A stretch of DNA of 64,000 bases from contig CM024766.1 in assembly GCA_014218235.1 (NCBI GenBank), forward strand, positions 23,533,346-23,597,345. The letters run 5' to 3'. This document shows, one piece after another, positions 34,873-43,907 of the stretch (position 1 is its first letter; every line of letters starts with the position of its first letter). The position numbers and the translations under genes were made by a program. This stretch comes from Colocasia esculenta (Eukaryota > Streptophyta > Magnoliopsida > Alismatales > Araceae). The notes under the pieces are model-generated. The model was not told the origin of the DNA. It did no database searches and saw only the letters and a program-made list of their open reading frames with translations.

Positions 34873-35290
34873 GTCAGTCAGTCGGTCAAGTTTGTCATTC
34901 ATCACTTGTCAATGTTATGGGTTGGAGATTCTGCTTTTTCGCTTGGCCATTAGTAATGTAGGGTCTCTTCACACACCGCACGATGGTGGAGTGTTGTCCT
35001 TTCGCTGGAAAATCTTAAGTACACTTGGATTTGTCTAATTTGGTCAGTGTATTCCCTTTTCTCTTCTCACTCGGTCAAGTTTGGAAAATGGGCAAACTAT
35101 GAGTGAGGGACCACCCACTCTCACCTAAAAGACAAGGTCACAATAAACAGGGGGCAATCAAGGAAATGCAAGGGGAAAATGCCAAACCCAGCCTAAAAGG
35201 GCGAAGAAAAGCCAAAAGGTCAAAAAAGAGAAGCAAAAAGTACATACCCAAAAAAAGACTGACCAAATCAAGGAGGTAGCAAATAGTACG
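34873..35290 (+). other. Ogre/Tat 3' non-coding region
   Basis: A GTCAGTCAGTCGGTCAAG-type start, then purine-rich AAAAGCCAAAAGGTCAAAAAAGAG-like stretches around 35195-35245. No gene. The last five bases, GTACG, would be the left target duplication of Chromo-C. Confidence 0.6.
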
Positions 35291-35441
35291 TGTGACGTTC
35301 CGGCCGTTCAGATCGTCTTCCTATGTGTAATGAGGCCAGTGTGTGTGGCCAATGATGTGAGTAGCAGGTGTTTTCCGCACTTAGTGAGGCTCTGTGGGCC
35401 GTAGGTTTGGGCCCAAAGTGCTCACTGGTTCACTGTCTGTG

Positions 35442-35633
35442 AACGCGACAGTGAAGAGCGTCGCGTTTTGAACGTGACCTCCTAGGGCGTTGCGTTCATG
35501 AAACCGCTATTTTTGGTCTTCGTCTGCATGCGCTCCATGTGTTGCGCATAGGGAGAGCTTGCTGACGTCGACATATTGAAGGCGACGGACTTGTGCGTCG
35601 CGTTAAGGTCGCGACACAGTGTGGCGTCGCGTT
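35442..35633 (+). repeat. Chromo-C dyad array 1 (GCGAC / GTCGC, 18-bp spacing)
   Basis: Inverted pairs of 8-mers, variants of AACGCGAC and GTCGCGTT, start at 35442/35460, 35471/35489, 35579/35597 and 35608/35626. Each pair is exactly 18 bases apart; pair starts are 29, 108 and 29 apart. It lies just upstream of the TATA-like box. Confidence 0.88.
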
Positions 35634-35650
35634 CTTAACTGTGAAGTGTT

Positions 35651-35659
35651 TTTATAGAA
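35651..35659 (+). promoter_or_regulatory. Chromo-C LTR TATA-like box
   Basis: TTTATAGAA, followed about 30 bases later by a CACATGATC region. Position about 360 bases into the LTR fits a U3 promoter. Confidence 0.5.
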
Positions 35660-35702
35660 CCCCGGCAGAACAGAGCTCACATGATCTCTGCTTGACCAAG
35701 GG

Positions 35703-35707
35703 GTTGC
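35703..35707. repeat. Probable target site duplication (left), Chromo-D
   Basis: GTTGC here and GTTGT at 57506-57510 on the other side: one mismatch, C to T. Confidence 0.65.
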
Positions 35708-36177
35708 TGTAACGACCCAAAATCCGCATTACCAGTAACAACCAGTAACCCGAATTCTGACCCGCTAACCCACGAGACAAGCTCGGAAGGGTAGGAAGTG
35801 AACGTCCGAGGAGACTATATGTAAGAAGATACACACCATGCAAAGCAGTAAAATTCCACTATATGAACAAATATGTACAACTCAGAGTCTGAGTAAGGTA
35901 CAGAGTACAGAAGTACAACAAAAAGGTACTACTCACTGCAGCTAGGGAGCACCAACACCGGAGTGGCTAGACTCGCCTGGAACGGGAGTCGACGAAGACC
36001 CACCTGAAAGGGAAGGGAGTGAGTCTCAAGAAAGAGACCCAGTAGGGAAAAGTAACCCCACCGGTAACAGTCTAAAGTGCAGAAAGTAAAAACTGAAAGT
36101 AAGTACTCGTCGCACCACACACAAAACTGTAAACCTCGCGGCTCAGTAACACACACACTCACACACACAGCAAGTAG
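35708..36177 (-). repeat. Chromo-D 3' LTR, part A
   Basis: Matches 55651-56125. Begins TGTAACGACC on the plus strand. Interrupted by Sire-2 in a CA-rich microsatellite (about 36150-36170) and resumed at 49461. Confidence 0.93.
36173..36177. repeat. Target site duplication AGTAG (left), Sire-2
   Basis: AGTAG here and at 49456-49460. The undisturbed site, GCAAGTAGGACTCAGC, is preserved in the other Chromo-D LTR at about 56121. Confidence 0.97.
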
Positions 36178-36401
36178 TGTTGGGTTGAATGCATAATTCA
36201 TATCATTTCCCTCCTATTTTGATGATGACAAGAGGTAATTTAAAGCAATTCAAATGAAACATGTCAAAAACATCATACCTGAAGTCAAGGTTCAAAAAGC
36301 ATGTTTCAAATCACATTTATCATTTATGTTCATGATAAATTATTTAACTAATGATATATGTGTTTATTTTTCAGGTATAAACACTTTTTGCAAAAGAGTG
36401 T

Positions 36402-36714
36402 GTCGACACACCCTTCAATGGTGTCGACACAACCACACAGATTCAAAGGCAAAATGTGTCAAAACATTGAGACTGTGTCTACACGAGTCAAGAGTGTGTC
36501 GACACGAGTTGCAGTTTTTCAGGAATCAGTCCACCCAGGTCGACACACTCTCAGAGCAGGTCGATACTAGATCCCGCTCCCAGAACAACTGTTTTGTGAA
36601 TTGGGACAGGAGGTCGACACACTCCCAGAGCAGGTCGACACGAGACCCTCTTCCCAGAACATCAATTCTCATATGTGGGACAGTGTGTCGACACCACCAC
36701 CAGGGCAGGTCGAC
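36402..36714 (+). repeat. Sire-2 5' LTR palindrome array (GTCGAC pairs)
   Basis: Pairs start at 36402/36423, 36477/36498, 36539/36560, 36613/36634 and 36687/36709. Spacing is 21 in four and 22 in the last; pair-to-pair distances are 75, 62, 74 and 74. Degenerate members are GTCTAC (36477) and GTCGAT (36560). The array ends about 120 bases upstream of the TATA box, so it sits in the promoter. Confidence 0.95.
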
Positions 36715-36835
36715 ACACTACGGAAAGTCTGCAACTTAAAGTGGATGGCTGCCACGTGTCTTCCTAGGGCGATCAGGAATCAACCTGGGATCGCATGCCC
36801 TTGTACCCAAAAGGGTATACTTGGAATCTTTTGTG

Positions 36836-36843
36836 TATAAAAG
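36836..36843 (+). promoter_or_regulatory. Sire-2 5' LTR TATA box
   Basis: TATAAAAG, a consensus box about 660 bases into the LTR, with GCCCCG after it. In the 3' LTR the same place reads TACAAAAG (48440-48447). Confidence 0.7.
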
Positions 36844-37334
36844 CCCCGTTTATGGCCAATCATCATGAGAGCCGACCCAACACACTCTTGTGCCTCCAAA
36901 AAAGTTCCTGGCGGCCACCAGATCTCGTGTCTCCCTCCTCTGCCTTCCTGAAGGTTCCAGAAGACCTCTTCTCACCAATTCAAGGTGTGAGGATTGGGGT
37001 TTGATCTTTGAAGAAGCCTCTGAAGCATCCCAAGGAAGCAGATCAAGTAGAAGCCATCGTTGGAGAAGAATTCAAGGAAGATCCAACCTCCCAGATTGCA
37101 GAGCATCGCCTTGGACTTCAAGTTTGCAAGCGTCTTCCCAATCCAAACTTCTACAAGGGAGTACACTTGAAGAACGAAGCCATTCACTACATTTTACTGT
37201 AGTTCTGTTCTTCTGAGATATCTCTTGAGATTATGCAAGTGCTTCTGCATAATTCTCATTAGTGTTCTCAAATTTCGACTAGATCTGTTGCTAGAAGATA
37301 TATGTCTTGAGTTGGTGTCTACCAAGTAATTGTG

Positions 37335-37541
37335 TGAGCCTTGTGCTCAGGTTGTTGTGAGCCGTTGTGCTCAGTTTTGAGTTGTCGAACTCAAGTGTGG
37401 GTTGAGCAGTCTTGCTCAGTTGTTCTAGAGTAGTCTTGCTCTAGAAGTGGTGTGAGTTATAAGCTCTCCAGTGTTGGAGTTGTCAGGCTCCAGTGGGTGT
37501 GTTACCCAGTTGTGTTTAGTGAATCCTCACGGGTTGTGAGG
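37335..37541 (+). repeat. Sire-2 LTR hairpin series
   Basis: Consecutive perfect inverted repeats: TGAGC/GCTCA (37335-37349), TGAGC/GCTCA (37358-37373), TTGAGTT/AACTCAA (37377-37394), TGAGCA/TGCTCA (37403-37418), TTCTAGAG/CTCTAGAA (37423-37446), TGGAG/CTCCA (37475-37492), TGGGT/ACCCA (37494-37508), and CCTCAC/GTGAGG (about 37525-37541). Loops are 4-8 bases and usually carry TTG or GTC. The set recurs in the 3' LTR at about 48939-49145. Confidence 0.88.
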
Positions 37542-37580
37542 GGTGGATGTAGGAATCACTTGGGTGATTTCCGAACCACC
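37542..37580 (+). promoter_or_regulatory. Sire-2 LTR conserved stem-loop
   Basis: Outer stem GGTGG/CCACC; inner stem GGAATCAC with GTGATTTCC. Same frame as 17447-17482 of Sire-1 with different but paired inner arms. The 3' LTR copy is at 49146-49184. Confidence 0.75.
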
Positions 37581-37850
37581 TAAAAATCCTAGTGCACTTG
37601 TCTATTTGTGGTTTGATTAATTCATCCGCTAGATGCTTGCATAGGATCGGTTTTACTCACTTAAACAACTTATTTCACATCTATTTTTACCAACTCACTC
37701 TAATCTTTTCAGATCTGTGACTCTTCACAGATAAAATTGCCTCTGATTCTAAAGTGTTTTTAAAATTGTTTAAGCTTCCACAAAAGTGGCTTAGATCTAT
37801 TCATCCCCCCCTTCTAGATCTTTTCCACACATTCACCTCGATCCTTCAAT

Positions 37851-37863
37851 TGGTATCAGAGCG
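37851..37863 (+). other. Sire-2 primer binding site
   Basis: TGGTATCAGAGCG, two bases after the LTR; complementary to initiator tRNA-Met. Confidence 0.9.
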
Positions 37864-37983
37864 GGTTTACATCGATCTGATTTGATCTGAGCAGTTCTTG
37901 TTTCTGAGTGTGGTGTGTTTGATTGTTTGCTCGTTTGTTTGTTTGCTTGCCTAGTTCTTTCTCTGTGCAATTTCCTTAGAGTC

Positions 37984-40170
37984 ATGGATTCAAAGGGTTT
38001 CATAGCTGAGGGCCATTCCATAAATAGGCCACAATTCTTTAATGGAACGGACTATTCTTATTGGAAGAATAGAATACAAGTATTTCTGAGGGCCCAGAAC
38101 TATGAGATCTGGAAAGTAGTTGAGGTGGGTCCTTATGAGAACCAGGGAGAAGAAGATACCTGGACAAGGGAACAGATAAGGAAAGCCACATTGAATTATA
38201 GTGCCATGAACATGATTCAATGTGCAGTCCATCCCAAGGAGTATTCAAGAATCTCTATGTGCAAATCTGCCCAAGAGATGTGGGATAAACTCGAATTACT
38301 CTATGAGGGAACATCTCAGGTCAAGGAAACCAAGGCAAATATTTTAGTTTCAGAATATGAACTTTTTATGATGAAGTCTAACGAAAATATTTCTGAAATG
38401 TTTGCCAGGTTCATGGTGATAGTCAATGGACTGAAGGCCTTGGGTAAGGAATATACTGATGCAGACTTGGTAAGAAAAATCTTGCGTTCACTTTCTTCAG
38501 TTTGGCATACTAAGGCCACTGTCATTGAAGATTCAAAAGATTTGTCCAAAATCTCTTTGGATGAATTGATTGGATCCTTAATGACATATGAAATCAACTT
38601 AAAATGAAATGAAGAACAAATAATAAAGACCAAGCCTATGGCACTTAAGGCCTCTTCAAGCAATAAAGATAAAAGTCAGGAAAAGACAAGCTCTGAAGAG
38701 TCTGAGTCAAATGAGGATGAGATTGCCCTCATGACCAGACAATTCAAGAAATTCTTGAAATATAGAAAAGGGAAAATGGCTGGGAAAAAGAAATTTTCCC
38801 CAGGTAAGAAAAACACTTCTTTTTCTAATTTCAACAAGAATCACAAAACTGACGAAAACATTGTCTGTTACAGGTGCAACAAACCAGGACACATGAAGGG
38901 AGAGTGTCCTGAGAACAAGAAGGATAAGCACAAAAAATTCCAGAAGTACAAGAAGCCAAAGGCCATGGTGGCCACTTGGTCTGACGAAGACTCAAGTGAG
39001 GAAGAAGAAGAGAAGAAATCCTCAAGCTCTGAAAGTGAGGAGGTTTGCTTCATGACCAACAGCACAGATGATAAGGTAAATACTTCCTTTGAAGACTATA
39101 CTGTTGAAGATTGGCAGGATGTGTATACAGAACTGGTTGAAAGATATTCTGAAATGAGAAAAGAAAACAAACACATCAAAAAGAAAATTGAAAATCTTTA
39201 CCATAACCAATCTTCAAACAATAGAACTTGTGAACTGGAAACTGAAGTAACAGAATTGCTTGAAGAAAAAGAAAATCTCCTGAACCTTATTGATGAACTA
39301 AAACTTGCCTCTCAAAAAGCCTCCCAAGAATTCAAAAACTTAACAGAAAAGCTGGAAATTGAAAAACAAGAAAAACAACAGAAAATTGAAGAAATTGTAA
39401 CTCTTAAAAACCAGCTAAAGGAAAAGGAGGAGGTTATCCAAACCTTCACAAAAGGCCAAGATAACCTAGAGGTATTGCTAGGATCCAACATGACAACCAC
39501 ATCTCATGGATTAGGATTCAACAAAAAGAAATCAACAAAAGATAAATCTGGTGAGAAAAAGGGAAAAGCACCATTGATTAAATTTGTCAAGGGTCCTAAT
39601 CTGGAAAACACAGAAATTCAACAAACAGCAAACAAAACCATAAACAAAACACCAAATAAAGCAAAAACTCAAAAACAAAAGAAGACTATCAGGTCGACAC
39701 AGTCCCCTGACAGGTCGACACTAGTCCACAAGAAGAAGACTTCTGTGATTGTTGTGTCGACACCAATTCAGGAGAGGTCGACCTGCTCAACACTAAAAAT
39801 CACAAACAACTCGACCAAAAATTCAAATAAAAATCTGAAAAATAAGAAAAAGATAAAAGAAATGATTTATAAAAAACCTTGGACCTCCAAGACAACAGTT
39901 CAAGATAATTGGACCAATCCTTGGAGCCAATGGTATGAAAATCTCTGTTGGTATCATCCTCAATTTTATTATCCAAATTTCTTGATGTACCAACAAAACC
40001 CATGGATTCCACCTCCTTATCTCAACTCCAATTTTCAAATGAAAAACTCTCCTCCTCCTCCCAAAAACAAAGATCTTGGTGCTTTCATTCCTAAAAGAAA
40101 GAACAAACAGAAAAAGACTGAAAACACCAAAGTAACAAAACAAAGTCAAAAACAAATCAAATTTGGGTGA
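37984..40170 (+). pseudogene. gag: Sire-2 gag (one in-frame stop)
   Basis: The ATG at 37984 opens a copia-type gag domain (residues about 15-205, with YWKNRIQVFL and MWDKLE). A TGA at 38605-38607, likely from CGA, splits an otherwise continuous frame of about 728 codons. A CCHC knuckle (CYRCNKPGHMKGEC) is at about 38868-38910. A long charged, coiled-coil-prone region (about 39100-39450) and a Lys/Asn-rich tail follow; long gag tails are typical of sireviruses. The tail coding contains four GTCGAC sites in two pairs 21 bases apart. Gag forms the particle and binds RNA. Confidence 0.92.
39693..39782 (+). repeat. GTCGAC pairs inside Sire-2 gag
   Basis: Sites at 39693/39714 and 39756/39777: both pairs 21 apart, pair starts 63 apart. 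They are read as Arg-Ser-Thr and Val-Ser-Thr codons in gag, so the DNA word is kept within a coding frame. Confidence 0.92.
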
Positions 40171-40875
40171 GAAAGGATTTGATATCTGTGATCAATCATT
40201 CTGATGGTCCCAACTCTGTTTGGGTACCAAAATCTTCTCTCTATTGATCTTTTTGCAGGAAAGTCGTGCACCCAAATCCAATGTATGGTTACTTGACAGT
40301 GGGTGTTCACGACATATGACTGGAGATAGAGCAAAATTTTCCTGTCTGATTGAAAAGGAGGGAGGGTCAGTTACTTTTGGAGGTAAAAATAAAGGAAAGA
40401 TCTTAGGATCTGGAAAGGTTGGTCAAACTTCTTCAAACTCAGTAGATAATGTTTTATTAGTTGATGGTCTTGATTATAATTTGCTCAGTATCAGCCAACT
40501 ATGTGACAAAGGTCACAAAGTTGTGTTTGAATCTGATTTTTGTAAGATAATTGATTCATCAACTGATAAAATAAAATTCTTTGGAAAAAGAGAAAACAAT
40601 GTCTACATGATCAACCTTAATAAAAACTTTTCTGAAAATCTTTATTTTGTTGCAAATAAAGATGAAATTGCATGGACTTGGCACAAAAACTTGGCCATGC
40701 AAGTTTCAGAGCAATGGATAAGTTATTAAGATTGAATTTGGTTAAGGGTCTTCCTGAATCCTTCTCTAAAGTTGAAAATCAAGTTTGTGGGATATGTGCT
40801 AAAGGAAAATAAACTAGGAAATCTTTTAAAACCTTCAATGAGGTACTTACATCTAGACCACTAGAACTTCTTCAC
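40171..40875 (+). pseudogene. pol: Sire-2 protease and integrase N-terminal part (shifted)
   Basis: Overlaps the gag end region in another frame, as expected for a gag-pol junction. Protease motif WLLDSGCSRHMTG (about 40285-40325) has the catalytic DSG. The GAG-pre-integrase block then changes frame near 40693, consistent with loss of one G, and meets a TAA at 40810-40812, probably from CAA. The zinc-finger His and Cys residues (HKNL..H, CGICAKGK) are split over two frames. Confidence 0.87.
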
Positions 40876-43392
40876 ATGGACCTTTTTGGACCAACAAGAG
40901 TTCTAAGCTTAAGTGGCAAAAGATATGGGTTTGTAATCATTGATGATTTTACTAGATTTACTTGGGTTATCTTTCTATCTCACAAAAGTAATACTTGCCC
41001 TGAATTCTGGAATTTCTGTACCACTATCTTAACAACTTATCCATATAAAATCAAAAACATTTTAACTGATCATGGGGGTGAATTTGATAACACATCCTTT
41101 TCTGATCTATGTGCTGATTTTCAAATATTTCACAAGTTTTCTTCACCTAGAACTCCAGAACAAAATGGAGTTGTGGAAAGAAAGAATAGAACTCTTGTGG
41201 AAATGGCTAGATCCATGCTCTTAGGAAGTAATCTGCCCAAATCCTTCTGGGCTGAAGCTGTTAACACAGCCAATCATATCCTAAATAGAGCTTTGATCAG
41301 ACCAAAGATCAGAAAAACTCCCTATGAATTGTTGAAAAACAAAAAGCCAACTGTTTCTTATTTCAAAACTTTTGGGTGCAAATGCTTTGTACACAATAAT
41401 AACAAAGAGAACCTTGACAAGTTTGATGCTAAGAGTCAAGAAGCTATCTTCCTTGGCTATTCTGAAGTGTCAAGGGCCTTCAAAGTGTACATTCTAAAAA
41501 CCAAAACTGTTGAAGAATCTCCACATGTTATTTTTGATGAAAGTTCCTTTTCCACTAATGATTCTAAATCTTGCAGGGAAAGACAAGACAATGAAGAGGA
41601 TGACCTCATTGTGAATTCTTCACCAACTGTTGAGGAGCTTGTCAACAATGAAGAGAACCTGAACAACTCACCATCTTTAAATGGGTCAGGTAACATTGCT
41701 TCAGAAGTGGGTACTTCTCAACAAGTAATTACTGAACCTCGATATCTGAGAGATCACCCATTAGATAGTGTAGTTGGCAATTTGAATGATAGAGTAAGGA
41801 CCAGATCATCCTTCTTGCAAAATATTGAAGAAGACCCACTAGCTCTAATTTCCCAAATTGAACCCAAGTCAATTGATGAAGCCTTATCCAGTTCTGATTG
41901 GATTAATGCCATGCATGATGAGCTTCATCAATTCGAAAGAAATCAAGTATGGGAATTAGTACCTAGACCTAGTGACCAAGCAGTGATTGGTACTAGATGG
42001 GTTTTCAGAAATAAGTTAAATGAAACTGGTCAAGTAATAAGAAACAAAGCTAGGCTAGTTGCAAAGGGGTATAACCAAGAATTTGGAATTGACTTTGAAG
42101 AATCATATGCCCCTGTAGCTAGACTAGAAGCTGTCAGAATTTTCCTTGCTTTTGCATCCTCCATGAAATTTAAAGTCTATCAAATGGATGTCAAAAGTGC
42201 ATTCTTAAATGGATATATAAAGGAAAATATTTTTGTTGAACAACCTCCTGGATATGAAAATGAAAAATATCCTAACCATGTTTTCAAGCTTAATAAGGCT
42301 CTCTATGGTCTTAAGCAAGCTCCAAGAGCTTGGTATGACAGGTTGAGTTCCTTCTTACTTGAAAAAGGATATTCTAGAGGTAATGTTGATCAAACATTGT
42401 TCACAAAAACAGTAAAAAATCAAATAATTGTGGTCCAAATTTATGTTGATGACATAATTTTTTGCTCCACCAATAAAGGCCTTTGCACAGAATTTTCAAA
42501 TCAAATGAAGAATGAATTTGAAATGAGCTTAATGGGAGATTTAACATTCTTTTTGGGATTGCAGGTCAACCAAACAACTGAAGGAATCTTCATCAGTCAA
42601 ACCAAATATGTAAAGGAGCTATTAAAGAGGTTTGACTTTCAGAACCTTAAGCACTCAAGCACACCAATTGCAATTAATGCTAAACTAGAAGAAGATCTAT
42701 CTGGTAAGTCAGTAGATCCAAAGACCTACAGAGGTATGATTGGCTCTCTGCTCTATCTTACAACTTCTAGACCTGATATTCAGTTTTGTGTGTGTTTATG
42801 TGCTAGATTCCAATCTAATCCTAAAGAAAGTCACATGCTTGCTGTTAAACGAATCTTCAAATATCTTGTTGGAACATGTGACTTAGGCATTTGGTATCCT
42901 GCTGGTTGCAAGTTAGATCTGTTTGCCTATTGTGATGCTGATTATGCTGGGTGTAAATTAGATAGAAAAAGCACAAGTGGCTTGTGTCTATTTCTAGGTG
43001 GGTGCCTTATCTCTTGGGCTTCTAAGAAGCAACATTCAGTGGCTCTGTCAACTGCAGAAGCTGAATATGTTGCAGCAGGTAGATGTGGAACTCAGATTCT
43101 CTGGGTGAAACATCAACTTCTTGATTACAACCAAGATTTAGGGTGTGTACCCATCCTATGTGATAACACTAGTGCCATAAATTTGTCTAAAAACCCCATT
43201 CAGTACTCCAGTACAAAACACATTGAAATTAGGCATCATTTCTTGAGAGATGAGGTTGCAAAGAAATCTTTTGAACTCCATTTTATTGAAACTGAAAAAC
43301 AAATTGCAGACATATTCATTAAACCCCTCCCTGAAAACAGATTTTCATCTTTAAGGAGAGAACTTGGTCTTTGTAAATGTTCACCTTCTTGA
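40876..43392 (+). CDS. pol: Sire-2 pol: integrase core, RT, RNase H (838 codons open)
   Basis: The intact part of pol. Integrase core starts MDLFGPTR and has DHGGEFD and the PEQNGVVERKN motif with the catalytic Glu (about residues 1-120). RT spans about residues 370-620, with MDVKSAFLNG, LYGLKQAPRAWYDRL and the active site YVDDIIF; the usual following Gly of GST is Cys here. Copia RNase H follows (YCDADYAGCKLDRKST, STAEAEYVAAG, DNTSAI). The stop is at 43390. Listed as CDS because this stretch is open, but the upstream shift means the full polyprotein is not made from this frame alone. Confidence 0.93.
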   Translation: MDLFGPTRVLSLSGKRYGFVIIDDFTRFTWVIFLSHKSNTCPEFWNFCTTILTTYPYKIKNILTDHGGEFDNTSFSDLCADFQIFHKFSSPRTPEQNGVVERKNRTLVEMARSMLLGSNLPKSFWAEAVNTANHILNRALIRPKIRKTPYELLKNKKPTVSYFKTFGCKCFVHNNNKENLDKFDAKSQEAIFLGYSEVSRAFKVYILKTKTVEESPHVIFDESSFSTNDSKSCRERQDNEEDDLIVNSSPTVEELVNNEENLNNSPSLNGSGNIASEVGTSQQVITEPRYLRDHPLDSVVGNLNDRVRTRSSFLQNIEEDPLALISQIEPKSIDEALSSSDWINAMHDELHQFERNQVWELVPRPSDQAVIGTRWVFRNKLNETGQVIRNKARLVAKGYNQEFGIDFEESYAPVARLEAVRIFLAFASSMKFKVYQMDVKSAFLNGYIKENIFVEQPPGYENEKYPNHVFKLNKALYGLKQAPRAWYDRLSSFLLEKGYSRGNVDQTLFTKTVKNQIIVVQIYVDDIIFCSTNKGLCTEFSNQMKNEFEMSLMGDLTFFLGLQVNQTTEGIFISQTKYVKELLKRFDFQNLKHSSTPIAINAKLEEDLSGKSVDPKTYRGMIGSLLYLTTSRPDIQFCVCLCARFQSNPKESHMLAVKRIFKYLVGTCDLGIWYPAGCKLDLFAYCDADYAGCKLDRKSTSGLCLFLGGCLISWASKKQHSVALSTAEAEYVAAGRCGTQILWVKHQLLDYNQDLGCVPILCDNTSAINLSKNPIQYSSTKHIEIRHHFLRDEVAKKSFELHFIETEKQIADIFIKPLPENRFSSLRRELGLCKCSPS

Positions 43393-43540
43393 TCTCTCTT
43401 AAGATTTGGGTTGAGTGCTATGCATTGTCTAAGGGGGAGTTCTTTGCATTTCATAATTCTTTGCTTCCTCAAGTTACATTGTTCATATCTCTCTCTCACT
43501 TTTAATTATTTTTTCCTTTTTACAATAAATTCTCCACTTC

Positions 43541-43907
43541 TGATTGTGTTGAAACTTCTTGGTATATCAAATGGTGTTTGGAAAAGGACAAGTTATGCTT
43601 GTCTGGACACTTTCACTATGCGAGAGTATATGTCTCCGCCAAGTACTAAGAAGTTGATATGCAATAGTTGAGGGGGAGCTTTTATTGTTCAAAGAGAATA
43701 TTCTTTCTGATTTCAAAAACTTGCTAGTTTTCACTTCCATTTCTTTTTGATAATGAATTCTTCAACTCTTATTGTATTGAAATCTCTTGGTATATTAAAT
43801 GGTGACTTGGAGAAGGACAGGTTATGCTTGTCTGGATACTTTCACTATGCGAGAGTATGTGTCTCCGCCAAGTACCAAGAAATGAATATGCAATTGTTGA
43901 GGGGGAG
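43541..43907 (+). repeat. Sire-2 tandem polypurine modules (two copies)
   Basis: Copy 1 (43541-43678) and copy 2 (about 43770-43907) share ATTGTRTTGAAA..TTGG, AAGGACA.GTTATGCTTGTC, CACTATGCGAGAGTAT and TCTCCGCCAAGTAC, ending in TTGAGGGGGAG. Sire-1 has one diverged copy at 12135-12253. Confidence 0.88.

Larger units (their letters stand above)
31180..35290 (+). mobile_element. Ogre/Tat-type host element, segment 2
   Basis: Continuation after Del-B: a short non-coding stretch, RT, RNase H, archaeal-type RNase H, integrase and 3' non-coding sequence, cut by the insertion of Chromo-C. Its 3' LTR is not in view. Confidence 0.87.
35291..35707 (+). repeat. Chromo-C 5' LTR, left part
   Basis: Starts TGTGACGTTCC and holds the U3 array and TATA-like box. 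It is cut at 35707 by Chromo-D and resumes at about 57511. The joined LTR would be about 2.15 kb and end in GTCACA at 59239 next to the primer site. Confidence 0.88.
36178..37848 (+). repeat. Sire-2 5' LTR
   Basis: TGTTGGGTTG to GATCCTTCA. In order it contains the GTCGAC array, a TATA box, a run of hairpins and a conserved stem-loop, then a C-run with CTTCTAGATC near the end. Confidence 0.96.

Noticed and set aside
36890..37216. 108-codon ORF found in both Sire-2 LTRs (also 48494-48820)
   Set aside because: Duplicated only because LTRs are duplicated; no domain and no support from Sire-1.
37851..37863. Part of a tRNA gene
   Set aside because: Only the primer-site stretch is present, at LTR edges; no cloverleaf.
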